From: Brevibacillus massiliensis
Lineage (GTDB): Bacteria > Bacillota > Bacilli > Brevibacillales > Brevibacillaceae
Length of the DNA: 64,000 bases
Direction of reading: 5' to 3'
NCBI RefSeq assembly: GCF_000311785.1
Contig: NZ_HE978535.1
Coordinates: 228,776-292,775, forward strand
Shown here: one piece after another, positions 25,309 through 33,634 of the stretch
Numbering within the stretch: position 1 is the stretch's first letter
Layout of the letters: every line of letters starts with the position of its first letter
Made by a program: the position numbers and the translations under genes
The notes under the pieces: model-generated
The model's database searches: none
The model's input: the letters and a program-made list of their open reading frames with translations, nothing else
Told to the model about the DNA's origin: nothing

Positions 25309-27066
25309 TTATCTGGGGAAATACTCCGACCAGCGTTTCGTCACCAATTCGGCGATGTCGGGCCGGGTCTCCACCTCATCAGGGTAGAATGGCTTCATGC
25401 GCGAGTCGATGATCAGCGGGCCTTCATATCGGATTTTGTTGCGGACGATTTTGGATTCGGCATACAAGTCATGGGCCGGATCGAAGCGGGTGAACACTGT
25501 CCAGAGGAAGCTGCTCTCGCGCTCTGCGATCCTGGCGTCGTCCACCAGGCAGATGAGCGGCCAATTCTGCAGATGCCGGTTGGCAAAAGAGACCAACTGT
25601 GCGGCAAAGTCGGGATTTTGCTCAAAGCTGGGGCCGGACAGGACGAGACAACCGGGACAAAACGATACGATCCGGTCGATCTCCGGGATGCCCTCCCCCC
25701 GATATTCGCGCGGCAGGTCCCGGACGGGATCGCCAATGCCAAGCAGCACGCCCTTGCTGCCGTGATTGAACTTGCGCCCCGTGTAATCCAGGGTGTCGCT
25801 TGACGTGTCATTGACGATCAACAGATCGCGTTCAGGCTGGAACCGTTCCAAGACAATCGTCAGGAAGCGGCGGAAGTCGGCCAGGTCACAGGCGACATCT
25901 GTCACCAGCAAAAACTTGGTCAGTGTAAGCTGGCCTTCTCCGAGGATGCGAAACGCATGAGCCATCGCTTCTTTATAATAGCTCTCTCTGACGACGGCCC
26001 CGGCCAGTGCGTGGAAGCCCGTCTCGCCGTAAGTCCATAGTGCTTTTACGCCGGGCATGACCACGGGAAACAGCGGTGAGAGCAGCCGCTGTAAGTATTC
26101 CCCGATAAAAAAGTCCTCCTGCCGCGGCTTCCCGACGACAGTAGCCGGGTAGATCGCGTCTTTTCGCCGCCACATGTGCTTGACTTGAAATACGGGAAAT
26201 TCATGCTCCAGCGAATAATAGCCAAAATGGTCGCCAAACGGTCCTTCCATGCGGCGCAAATGCGGAGGCACAATGCCGCCAAAGACAAATTCGGCCTCGG
26301 CTGCTATCGCGTGCGGATGATCGGGCACATCGACCAGATTCAGCTTTTCGCCGGTGAGAAGCGAGGCGAAGATCAACTCAGGCACCATCTCGGGCAGCGG
26401 CGCGATCGCCGAAATGATCAAGGCCGGCGGACCGCCGATGGTCAAAGTGACCGGCAGCGGTTGGCCCAGCCGCTCTGCCTCATGGTAGTGGAAGCCGCCT
26501 CCTTTGTGGATCTGCCAATGCATGCCGGTCGTCTGCCGGTCGAAGATCTGGATGCGGTACATCCCAAGATTGTGCTCCTTGGTTTGCGGATGCTCCGTGT
26601 AGACGAGCGGCAGGGTGACGAAGGGGCCGCCGTCCAGATGCCAGCTGGTGATGGCGGGCAGCGATGTCATGTCCGGCTCGCCGCTTACTTCCAGTACGGG
26701 GGCCTTTGCGGCTGAGACCCGCCGTGTTCCCGTCGCCAGCACGCTAAGCAGCGGCTGCCGCATTTTCCAGAGCGAACCCAGCTTTGGCGGCATCAGCTTG
26801 TCCAGGCCGTCGACCAATTGCTTGACGGTGTTTTCCGGTTTCGGCCCAAAGGCCATATCGACCCGGCCCGATGTCCCGAACAGGTTGGTGACGACAGGGA
26901 ACGACTTTCCCTTCACGTTGGTAAACAAAAGCGCCGGTCCTTGTTCGGCAATGACGCGGCGGTGTATCTCAGCCAGTTCCAAATACGGATCAACAGGGGC
27001 GTCAATCTCCGCAAGCTGACCTTCTCGTCTCAGTTGATCGAGAAAAGAGCGTAGGTTGCGATGCAT
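25309..27066 (-). CDS. UbiD-family decarboxylase (prenylated-FMN dependent)
   Basis: A 585-residue enzyme of the UbiD/Fdc family, which decarboxylates aromatic or alpha,beta-unsaturated acids using prenylated FMN made by UbiX. The N-terminus LRSFLDQLRREGQLAEID, the middle MYRIQIFDRQTTGMHWQ, and MEGPFGDHFGYYS followed by VVGKPRQEDFFIGE are family signatures. No UbiX homolog is nearby, so the cofactor enzyme must be elsewhere. The length is larger than the 480-500 usual for UbiD itself and fits the longer clostridial/Bacillales and menaquinone-related branch. Substrate unknown. The ATG at 27066 is the only reasonable start. Confidence 0.9.
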   Translation of the reverse strand: MHRNLRSFLDQLRREGQLAEIDAPVDPYLELAEIHRRVIAEQGPALLFTNVKGKSFPVVTNLFGTSGRVDMAFGPKPENTVKQLVDGLDKLMPPKLGSLWKMRQPLLSVLATGTRRVSAAKAPVLEVSGEPDMTSLPAITSWHLDGGPFVTLPLVYTEHPQTKEHNLGMYRIQIFDRQTTGMHWQIHKGGGFHYHEAERLGQPLPVTLTIGGPPALIISAIAPLPEMVPELIFASLLTGEKLNLVDVPDHPHAIAAEAEFVFGGIVPPHLRRMEGPFGDHFGYYSLEHEFPVFQVKHMWRRKDAIYPATVVGKPRQEDFFIGEYLQRLLSPLFPVVMPGVKALWTYGETGFHALAGAVVRESYYKEAMAHAFRILGEGQLTLTKFLLVTDVACDLADFRRFLTIVLERFQPERDLLIVNDTSSDTLDYTGRKFNHGSKGVLLGIGDPVRDLPREYRGEGIPEIDRIVSFCPGCLVLSGPSFEQNPDFAAQLVSFANRHLQNWPLICLVDDARIAERESSFLWTVFTRFDPAHDLYAESKIVRNKIRYEGPLIIDSRMKPFYPDEVETRPDIAELVTKRWSEYFPR

Positions 27067-27145
27067 GTAAGAGTCACCTCATTGAAAGCGATAAAACGTT
27101 CCCCTCTAACTCTACACGAATAACAGCCCCAGGACCAGCCCCATA

Positions 27146-27748
27146 TTAGACGCAGCGCTCCGGTCGGCCGAGGATTTTCCGCAGCTTTTGGTCCACTTCG
27201 GGCCATTCCCGATCGAGGATGCTGAACATGACGGTGTCGCGGATATAGCCGTCTCGAACCACCATGTGGCTGCGCAGCACACCCTCGCGCACCCCGCCGA
27301 TGCGTGCAATCGCCCGCTGGGAGTTGAGGTTGCGCAGGTCGGTTTTCAGCTGCACCCGGATGCAGCCGAGCTGCTCAAAACAGTGCCTCAGCAGCAGCCA
27401 CTTGCATTCCGTGTTGACTCGGGTTTTCCAGACGTCGGGGGCAAGCCAGGTCCAGCCGATCTCCAGGCCGCGGTCTTTTTTGGATATGTTGAGAAACCGG
27501 GTGCTGCCGATGACTCGTCCCGTCGCCTGCTCGATGATCACAAAGGGCAGCTCGACTCCCGCTGCCTGGGCCTTGAGGGCTGTATCGATAAACCGAACGG
27601 CATCTTCACGCGTGTGGATGACTGTGGACATGTACGTCCAGATGCGCTCATCCTGACCTGCCTCATGCAGGTCGGCAGCATACGAATGTGTCAGTGGTTT
27701 GAGGCGAACTGTGTCGCCGCTCAAGGTAACCGGGGCAATTTGCAGCAT
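27146..27748 (-). CDS. GNAT-family N-acetyltransferase (RimJ/RimL type)
   Basis: A 200-residue acetyltransferase. It starts with VTLSGDTVRLKPLT, contains the strand-turn VIGSTRFLNIS, EIGWTWLAPDVWKT and the acetyl-CoA-binding region LNSQRAIARIGGVREGVLR, as in RimJ/RimL and YjaJ-type proteins that acetylate protein or small-molecule amines. I chose the ATG at 27748 because AAGGAGAAACG precedes it. The open frame extends to 28369, but that part is antisense to the DUF3054 gene. Substrate not deducible. Confidence 0.88.
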   Translation of the reverse strand: MLQIAPVTLSGDTVRLKPLTHSYAADLHEAGQDERIWTYMSTVIHTREDAVRFIDTALKAQAAGVELPFVIIEQATGRVIGSTRFLNISKKDRGLEIGWTWLAPDVWKTRVNTECKWLLLRHCFEQLGCIRVQLKTDLRNLNSQRAIARIGGVREGVLRSHMVVRDGYIRDTVMFSILDREWPEVDQKLRKILGRPERCV

Positions 27749-27898
27749 GGTATCGTTTCTCCTTATTGATGAATCAAGCAAAATAGAAATGTAGCGATTC
27801 CGTGAACACCTGTTCATCTGTCCGTCTCTTGAGTTAGAATAGACGAAGTGCAGCGCTTCACCAGCCTGCTTATGCCTAATGGGGTATGGAGGGAAGAC

Positions 27899-28306
27899 AT
27901 GAAACAGTCCACAATGAATCGTTCGACGACATCGACGGTTATCCTGCTGCTTGGGGACCTCGTGATGATTTTGTTGTTTACCTTGATCGGCATGAAAGAG
28001 CACGACCGGATGATTGGCATAACCGGCTTGTTCTATACGGCAGCCCCTTTTCTGATCGGCTGGGTGATTACAGCACCGCTCTTGGGGGCGTATCGACCGG
28101 CGGCTGTCAGCAGCGTAAAAACAGCGGCATGGCGGGCCTTCCTTGTCTGGGTTGCAGTGGAGATCGTCAGCATGGTCATCCGCGCCTTGTTTTTTGGAAA
28201 ACCGTTCATCCTGAGCTTCGCGATCGTCACCTTGATCGCCAATACGATTCTTCTGGCGGCCTGGAGAATGGCGTACAGCTGGTTTATCAGGCGCGGGAAG
28301 ATGTGA
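27899..28306 (+). CDS. DUF3054-family membrane protein
   Basis: A 135-residue integral membrane protein with four hydrophobic segments (VILLLGDLVMILLF, FLIGWVITAPLLG, FLVWVAVEIVSMVI, IVTLIANTILLAAW). The arrangement and the PFLIGW motif fit DUF3054, a family of four-helix membrane proteins of unknown function. GGAGGGAAGAC precedes the ATG. It is divergent from the GNAT gene with about 150 bases between starts. Confidence 0.8.
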   Translation: MKQSTMNRSTTSTVILLLGDLVMILLFTLIGMKEHDRMIGITGLFYTAAPFLIGWVITAPLLGAYRPAAVSSVKTAAWRAFLVWVAVEIVSMVIRALFFGKPFILSFAIVTLIANTILLAAWRMAYSWFIRRGKM

Positions 28307-28383
28307 GACCTCGCTTGGGCCCGGGATAATCGTATAGTTTGCCGCACCCATGGAGACGCTACCAACCACAGGGAGGTGGCAGC

Positions 28384-28485
28384 GTGTCCAGCAAAAACAA
28401 TAAAAGCAAAAATCTCGGCAAAAACAGGGGCAAAACCTTGGATAAGAACGACAAAAACCGCAACATCCGGGATAATGGCAGTTAG
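28384..28485 (+). CDS. Small very basic, Asn/Lys-rich protein
   Basis: A 33-residue reading frame with a GTG start after AGGGAGGTGGCAGC. It is made mostly of Lys, Asn, Gly, Asp and Arg and has no hydrophobic segment. The composition recalls small acid-soluble or other minor spore proteins, but no specific family is recognised. The strong ribosome binding site is the main reason to call it a gene. It ends before the terminator at 28508. Confidence 0.45.
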   Translation: MSSKNNKSKNLGKNRGKTLDKNDKNRNIRDNGS

Positions 28486-28507
28486 CCTGTCCGAGGCCGA
28501 TGACTAG

Positions 28508-28536
28508 CCGCTGAACTTGATGGTCAGCGGTTTTTT
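28508..28536 (+). terminator. Rho-independent terminator
   Basis: Stem CCGCTGA/TCAGCGG (28508-28514 with 28524-28530) followed by six T. Confidence 0.85.
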
Positions 28537-28586
28537 CGCGGATAACGGCGTCATTTTCATTATGCTATAATAGGGGGAACGAACAG

Positions 28587-28928
28587 ATGGAGGTTCCCAG
28601 GATCAATCAACCAAGACGTATTGCCATTCCTACACAGCCGTTTCTCGTTCTCTGCCAGCTCTTCGACAGTTGTTATGATGAATGGAGACAACAAGCACAG
28701 CCGGTTGAGCTGGTGGAATCCATCGCAGGTTCGCTGCTCACTGGCGTCGCTTTTTTGCATGAGCAGCCCAGCCCTCCCTCGGAGGTGAACGTAGAGCTGG
28801 ATTTCCAGCAAAGGTTTTACCTGCGAAAACTCATCGAGGAGGCTGTGCGGAAGCTGGATCCAAGTGACCCGCGGCAGGCGAAGATGGATGCCTGGCTGAA
28901 AGAATCCTTGTCCGTCCTATCGCAGTAA
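28587..28928 (+). CDS. Hypothetical protein
   Basis: A 113-residue protein of unknown function, helical at the C-terminus (FYLRKLIEEAVRKLD). It has no signal peptide or metal-binding motif. A TATAAT element 23 bases before the ATG (28565-28570) is a possible -10. The ribosome binding site GGGGGAACGAACAG is moderate. It precedes another unknown gene by 46 bases, so the two may be cotranscribed. Confidence 0.6.
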   Translation: MEVPRINQPRRIAIPTQPFLVLCQLFDSCYDEWRQQAQPVELVESIAGSLLTGVAFLHEQPSPPSEVNVELDFQQRFYLRKLIEEAVRKLDPSDPRQAKMDAWLKESLSVLSQ

Positions 28929-28974
28929 ACCGATCCGTTCCTAATGAATACATACAGCAGAGGAGGCGGACTGA

Positions 28975-29880
28975 ATGAAACAGACCTATCGGATTGGCTA
29001 CGAACTCGTCGGGAAACGCGAACTTTTGGCACGGCTGGGGCTAAGCGAATGCGTTCTGGTGGAACATCGCCCGCTGTCCCCCGATTCGTCCGTCCTGCCG
29101 GAAGAGATACCGCCGGAAGAGGAGAGGCACGCCATTCTCGTCCGGTTTCAACACCGGCCAGGGGAGTGGATTACCTTTACCGGTTTGTATGAGATCGTCG
29201 ATCGGGAGCCGATTCCCTGGATCAATTCGCCACTGGAATACCACTTGTACGGAACGGAGCTGCTGCCGGCCAATATCCGCCGGGAGAAGGCTCCGCAAGC
29301 ACGGATACCGGCACGGACCAAACTGCAGGTAGCCGCGATCAGGGCGGAGACAGTGTTTGTCACCGTTCCCGGACACCCCTCCCGCCGGTATGAAATGTCG
29401 CTCGCGCACGCCCGCTTTGCCAAGGATTTTCCCACCGAGCTGGAACTGAAGCTGCAGGTGTATGCGTTCCCGCCCCGGCAGGACGTACTCGTCGGGTGGC
29501 TCTTGGACGAAGGGCGCAAGAGCGGTTTTATCACCGGCATGAGCGGAGAGCGCCTGGAGAGGTCCGCGTTTGAAGTATGGGACAGCCTGCGCAAGGAGTA
29601 CGGCATCAGCGTGAGCGCCGCCCTGATCGCCATCAAACAGGCGCTGCTCGTGCTGGACCGCGCCGGCCTGCAGCTGGAATTTCCCCAGCCGTCCCAAGGC
29701 CTGTCCGACTTGTCGCTGACGACTGAAGCCGAGCGCGACGCGTTTTACTCGTATCACGCCGTCCGTTCCGCCATTGCGGCCGTCGCCGCACTGCTGACGA
29801 CAGATCCGCGCGACCCGCTGCAGGACCTGCTGCTCTTGGACGTAATGCTGGAACAGCAGGTAAACAGGAAAAGAGACTGA
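28975..29880 (+). CDS. Hypothetical protein
   Basis: A 301-residue soluble protein that I do not recognise. The first half is beta-rich with phrases such as HRPGEWITFTGLYEIVDREP; the second half has a helical bundle (AALIAIKQALLVLDRAGLQL and AVRSAIAAVAALLTTD). AGAGGAGGCGGACTGA precedes the ATG, so expression is likely. A GC-rich stem-loop follows at 29886. Confidence 0.65.
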   Translation: MKQTYRIGYELVGKRELLARLGLSECVLVEHRPLSPDSSVLPEEIPPEEERHAILVRFQHRPGEWITFTGLYEIVDREPIPWINSPLEYHLYGTELLPANIRREKAPQARIPARTKLQVAAIRAETVFVTVPGHPSRRYEMSLAHARFAKDFPTELELKLQVYAFPPRQDVLVGWLLDEGRKSGFITGMSGERLERSAFEVWDSLRKEYGISVSAALIAIKQALLVLDRAGLQLEFPQPSQGLSDLSLTTEAERDAFYSYHAVRSAIAAVAALLTTDPRDPLQDLLLLDVMLEQQVNRKRD

Positions 29881-30103
29881 CTGCCGGGCCCGGGCTGGAT
29901 GCCCGGGCGCAGGCGCCTGTTTCCGCCGGTGAACGGTTCCCCCGGACAAGCGGGAATACATGATGGATGCCATTTCGTATTCGGATGCATTTCTGGCGGC
30001 GACCGCCATGTATTGATCGCATTGGCGGCAGCATTTGGACTGCAAAATGTCAAGCAGCGCGAAACGGTTCGTCTGACGATGCTAAGCGATGAACGTACAA
30101 GAA

Positions 30104-30161
30104 AAGCAGCGGCAGTGCAGGACTTTGTATTCAAGTTCCGGCACGCCGCTGCTTCTTTTTT
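30104..30161 (+). terminator. Terminator upstream of the aromatic hydroxylase gene
   Basis: Stem AAGCAGCGGC (30104-30113) with GCCGCTGCTT (30145-30154), extended by GTGC/GCAC, then CTTTTTT. The 29881-30338 gap holds this terminator, a GC-rich stem-loop near 29886-29908 and the promoter region of the next gene; nothing else is supported. Confidence 0.75.
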
Positions 30162-30275
30162 GAGGCAGTCCTCCACTTTATGGATAATGCCCCCTTTGTC
30201 GTAAAAAAAGGGCTTGGCACAGCCGCTGAAAACACCCCGCTGCATTATTTTTTTAAACATTCCAACAGCGATTTG

Positions 30276-30308
30276 TGGTATGATGAAAGCGGTTGGAAAG
30301 CGCTTACA
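30276..30308 (+). promoter_or_regulatory. Extended -10 promoter and candidate cre (CcpA) site before phhA
   Basis: TGGTATGAT at 30276-30284 is an extended -10. Downstream, GGAAAGCGCTTACA (30295-30308) matches the catabolite-responsive element consensus TGWAARCGYTWNCW except at the first T. A cre just after the transcription start would repress the gene in the presence of glucose. Inferred from motif. Confidence 0.45.
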
Positions 30309-30338
30309 AACGTTTGCTGCAAGGGGGCAAATAGCAGT

Positions 30339-32105
30339 ATGAACCACGTTGATTCTGAGGTTTGCGCCGTACGTGTTCCGCTCCATCTCAAACAATTTGT
30401 GGTCGAACAGGATTACGACCGCTACACCCCGATCGATCAAGCGGTCTGGCGCTATGTCATGCGCCAAAACAGCCATTACCTCGGCAGCCGGGCCCATCAG
30501 GTGTACCTGGACGGCCTGCGGCAATCGGGAATTGACGTCGAGCGAATTCCCAAAATCGATGAGATGAACGCATGTCTGTCGGAAATAGGTTGGGGAGCGG
30601 TGACGATTGACGGATTTATCCCCGCTGTTGCCTTTTTTGATTTTCAGGCACACAATATTTTGCCGATTGCCTGCGACATCAGACAATACGATCATATCGC
30701 CTACACGCCGGCTCCGGACATCATTCACGAAGCGGCAGGACACGCGCCGATCATAAAAGATGAGAAGTACCGGACATACCTGAAGATCTTTGGCGAAATC
30801 GGCTCCAAGGCCATCTTTTCCCATGAGGATTACGAAGTGTACGAAGCGACGCGCCTGCTTTCCATCGTGAAGGAAGATCCGCTGGCGACAGAGGAACAAA
30901 TCGCCCGCGCCGAGCAGAATCTGCAAGAAAAAACGGCCGCAGTCACAGAGGTATCCGAAGCGGCTAAGCTGGCTCGCCTCTATTGGTGGACGGTTGAATA
31001 CGGCTTGATTGGAGATCTCAAGCAGCCGCAGATTTACGGTGCCGGCCTGCTCTCGTCGGTAGGGGAGAGCATCAGCTGCATGCGGGATGATGTCAAAAAG
31101 CTGCCGTTTTCCTTGCAGGCATGCATTGAGACCGACTTCGATATCACCAAGCCGCAGCCGCAGCTGTTTGTCTGCAGGAGCTTTGATGAATTGATTGAAG
31201 CGGTGAAGGAGTTTGCCCGGACGATGGCTGTCTCCGTCGGCGGGACGGAGAGCCTGGTCAAGGCAATGAAGATGAAGCAGCCCGCAACCGCAGTCTTCAG
31301 TTCGGGCCTGCAGGTGAGCGGGATCATCTCGGAGCTTGTGTACGATCATGACGGAGAGGCGGTTTATCTCAAGACGGACGGAGCCACCGCCCTGGCTGTC
31401 AAAGGGCGTCAGCTGCCCGGCCACGGCAAGGAGTACCACAGTGAGGGGTTCGGTTCGCCGATCGGACGGCTTGCCGGCGAGTCGACGCCGCTGGAGCAGA
31501 TGACTGATGCACAGCTGGCAGGTCACGGCATCGTCACCGGGGAACAGGTGACGCTGAGCTTCGCTTCGGGCGTAAAGGTCAGCGGAGAGGTAACCTACCT
31601 TCTGCGGGAAGACAGCCTGCTGGTTTTGATCGGTTTCGACAACTGTACCGTTACCTATGGCGGCGACGTGCTGTTCCGGTCGGAGTGGGGAACGTATGAC
31701 ATGGCAGTAGGGGAGATGATCGTCTCCGTATTTGCCGGGGCTGCCGATCGGGAGCAGTATGAGACAGGAGTGCAACAGCCGTCCCAGGTGAAAACACGGC
31801 GGCCGGTCTACACAGCCGGGGCAAAACGGCTGCACAAACTGTACCAGGGCGTGCGTGATCTGCGCGAGCAGCCGCCGGAGTCGGAAGTACTGGCGCTTGA
31901 ACTGCAGCGAATCCTGGAAGTCCTGGATCAGAACGATCCGGATGACTGGCTGCTGCGGCTCGAGCTGTTGGAGCTGCTCACTGCCCATGGGCTGCTGCCT
32001 GATCAGCGGCGTCAGCTTCGGCAGCGTTTGACAGAAATCGGGAATCGGCAGCCGGAATTAAACCCGCTGATCCAGGGCGGTCTGGCGCTCGTAGAGGTTG
32101 AATGA
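30339..32105 (+). CDS. phhA: Aromatic amino acid hydroxylase (phenylalanine 4-monooxygenase family), long form
   Basis: A 588-residue member of the pterin-dependent aromatic amino acid hydroxylase family, which hydroxylates phenylalanine to tyrosine. The iron ligands are visible: His130 and His135 in IIHEAAGHAP and Glu220 in WWTVEYGLI. The His-Glu distance is longer than in proteobacterial enzymes because of a helical insert. Residues beyond about 330 form a C-terminal extension, with beta-rich segments and a final helical part, as in other Bacillales long forms. No pterin recycling gene (phhB) is adjacent. The ATG at 30339 follows AAGGGGGCAAAT; the longer frame from 30180 would begin upstream of the promoter. 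Confidence 0.88.
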   Translation: MNHVDSEVCAVRVPLHLKQFVVEQDYDRYTPIDQAVWRYVMRQNSHYLGSRAHQVYLDGLRQSGIDVERIPKIDEMNACLSEIGWGAVTIDGFIPAVAFFDFQAHNILPIACDIRQYDHIAYTPAPDIIHEAAGHAPIIKDEKYRTYLKIFGEIGSKAIFSHEDYEVYEATRLLSIVKEDPLATEEQIARAEQNLQEKTAAVTEVSEAAKLARLYWWTVEYGLIGDLKQPQIYGAGLLSSVGESISCMRDDVKKLPFSLQACIETDFDITKPQPQLFVCRSFDELIEAVKEFARTMAVSVGGTESLVKAMKMKQPATAVFSSGLQVSGIISELVYDHDGEAVYLKTDGATALAVKGRQLPGHGKEYHSEGFGSPIGRLAGESTPLEQMTDAQLAGHGIVTGEQVTLSFASGVKVSGEVTYLLREDSLLVLIGFDNCTVTYGGDVLFRSEWGTYDMAVGEMIVSVFAGAADREQYETGVQQPSQVKTRRPVYTAGAKRLHKLYQGVRDLREQPPESEVLALELQRILEVLDQNDPDDWLLRLELLELLTAHGLLPDQRRQLRQRLTEIGNRQPELNPLIQGGLALVEVE

Positions 32106-32124
32106 GAATACTGGCGGCAACTCG

Positions 32125-32160
32125 GGCGTACCTTTTGTACAAAGAGGTACGCCTTGAAAT
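32125..32160 (+). terminator. Stem-loop after phhA
   Basis: Stem GGCGTACCT (32125-32133) with AGGTACGCC (32145-32153), followed by TTGAAATT. The tail is weak. Confidence 0.5.
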
Positions 32161-32252
32161 TGTAACAGGTTTCCCGCAAACGGGATTCCGTTCGCTTCGT
32201 TGTTGCTCTACAATGGAAAAAGACAAGACTGTTACAAGTAACAGGAGGGGCT

Positions 32253-32957
32253 ATGGCTGCGAATCTAACTCTTTTCCTCTCATTCAGTGCCGGGTTCTTA
32301 TCTTTTATTTCTCCCTGTTGCCTGCCTTTGTATCCGTCCTTTCTATCGTATATTACCGGGGTTACAATGGATGAAATCAAGCAGGGGAGAACGATATTCC
32401 GCCGGGAGGCACTGCTGCATACGCTGTTCTTTATCCTTGGATTTTCGATTGTATTCTTGGCGCTGGGACTTTCTACTTCCTGGCTGGGCAGCTTTTTTTC
32501 CAACCAGAGGGACCTGATTCGCATGCTTGGCGGCATTCTGCTGGTCGTCATGGGGTTGGTCATGCTGGACGTGTTTAAGCTGAGCTGGATGATGCGCACG
32601 TGGAAGGTGGACATAAAGAATCGGCCGCTGGGGTATACTGGGTCTGTACTGGTCGGGATTACCTATGCAGCCGGTTGGTCCCCCTGTGTCGGACCGATTT
32701 TGACCGGGATCATTGCGCTTGGAATGAGTGACCCTGCCCGGGCGCTAAACTACACGCTCGCTTATACGCTGGGTTTTGCGATTCCGTTTTTTCTGATGAC
32801 GTTCTTCATCAGCCGCGTCCGCTGGATCGCCAAGTACTCGGAGCGGTTGATGAAAGTGGGCGGCGCTTTGATGGTGCTGTTTGGTATCCTGCTCTACACG
32901 GACCAGTTGACGGTGATCACGATCTATTTGCAAAAATTGTGGGTGCCCGCACTGTAG
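32253..32957 (+). CDS. ccdA: Cytochrome c biogenesis protein CcdA
   Basis: A 234-residue membrane protein with six hydrophobic segments. It carries reducing equivalents from cytoplasmic thioredoxin across the membrane to ResA-type proteins for cytochrome c maturation. Its redox cysteines lie in SPCCLP near residue 21 and WSPCVGP near residue 145. ACAGGAGGGG precedes the ATG. A ResA-like gene follows after 15 bases, and the caa3 oxidase with a covalent heme lies a few kilobases downstream. Confidence 0.93.
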   Translation: MAANLTLFLSFSAGFLSFISPCCLPLYPSFLSYITGVTMDEIKQGRTIFRREALLHTLFFILGFSIVFLALGLSTSWLGSFFSNQRDLIRMLGGILLVVMGLVMLDVFKLSWMMRTWKVDIKNRPLGYTGSVLVGITYAAGWSPCVGPILTGIIALGMSDPARALNYTLAYTLGFAIPFFLMTFFISRVRWIAKYSERLMKVGGALMVLFGILLYTDQLTVITIYLQKLWVPAL

Positions 32958-32972
32958 AAGTGGAGGAGTGTC

Positions 32973-33494
32973 ATGAAACGATTTTTGTTGATCCTGGTGA
33001 TTTTTGGTCTGGCGGGTTTCGCCATCTACAACAACATTCAGGCACAGAGCAGCGCAGCGATGCAAAAACCGCAAGTCGGCTACAACGCGCCCCACTTTAC
33101 GCTCAAGGGCTTGGATGACCAGACATACCAGGTAACCGGGCCGCGAGACAAGCCTTTGGTGATCAATTTTTGGGCATCGTGGTGCGGTCCCTGCAAGATG
33201 GAGGCCCCTGACCTCGAGAAGCTTTACGGGACGTACAAGGATCAGGTGGATTTTTACGCGATCAATATTACGAAGAGCGACAAGCTTGATTCTGCCAAGC
33301 AGTTCGTCAGCCAGTTTAAGCTGACGATGCCGATCCTGTTGGATACCGATGCAAAGGTGTCTGATACGTACCAGGTCAAAGCGATTCCCACCACCTTTCT
33401 CGTCGACAAACAGGGAGTCATCCGCAGGTCGATCATCGGGATGGTCGATGCGGGAAGTTTTGAGCAAGAACTGAAGAAAATCGTGACGAAATAG
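32973..33494 (+). CDS. ResA/TlpA-like membrane-anchored thioredoxin
   Basis: A 173-residue thiol-disulfide oxidoreductase with one N-terminal membrane anchor (LLILVIFGLAGFAIY) and an extracytoplasmic thioredoxin fold. The active site is WASWCGPCKME, and the cis-proline loop reads AIPTTFLVD. In ResA-type proteins it reduces the apocytochrome CXXCH cysteines before heme attachment. TGGAGGAG precedes the ATG. It is cotranscribed with ccdA, its likely electron donor. A generic redoxin is the alternative. Confidence 0.88.
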   Translation: MKRFLLILVIFGLAGFAIYNNIQAQSSAAMQKPQVGYNAPHFTLKGLDDQTYQVTGPRDKPLVINFWASWCGPCKMEAPDLEKLYGTYKDQVDFYAINITKSDKLDSAKQFVSQFKLTMPILLDTDAKVSDTYQVKAIPTTFLVDKQGVIRRSIIGMVDAGSFEQELKKIVTK

Positions 33495-33498
33495 GATG

Positions 33499-33530
33499 AA
33501 CGGTCCATGATGAACGGACCGTTTTTCTTT
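33499..33530 (+). terminator. Rho-independent terminator after the ccdA-resA pair
   Basis: Stem AACGGTCC/GGACCGTT (33499-33506 with 33516-33523) followed by TTTTCTTTTT. Confidence 0.85.
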
Positions 33531-33634
33531 TTGCCTGCAGGAATCTCCTGTTTCTTGACAAAATATCCAAGAAACATTCATTGAAATTGATATCCGACTC
33601 TTTTTGAATAGTAGCTAGGGAGGGAGAAGACTCG

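Noticed and set aside
27080-27100. cre-like sequence upstream of the UbiD gene (TGAAAGCGATAAAA)
   Set aside because: It mismatches the consensus at two conserved positions and no promoter could be placed next to it.
27749-28369. N-terminal extension of the GNAT reading frame
   Set aside because: It overlaps the DUF3054 gene in antisense, and the ATG at 27748 has a strong ribosome binding site and matches family length.
29960-30020. 18-codon frame (MMDAISYSDAF...)
   Set aside because: No good ribosome binding site, no known small-protein family and no conservation evidence.
29899-30204. 101-residue plus-strand frame before phhA
   Set aside because: It runs through the terminator at 30104-30161 and has no ribosome binding site.
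29754-31988. 744-residue open frame on the minus strand
   Set aside because: It is antisense to the aromatic hydroxylase gene, lacks family resemblance and a ribosome binding site, and has the composition expected of a reverse-complement shadow.
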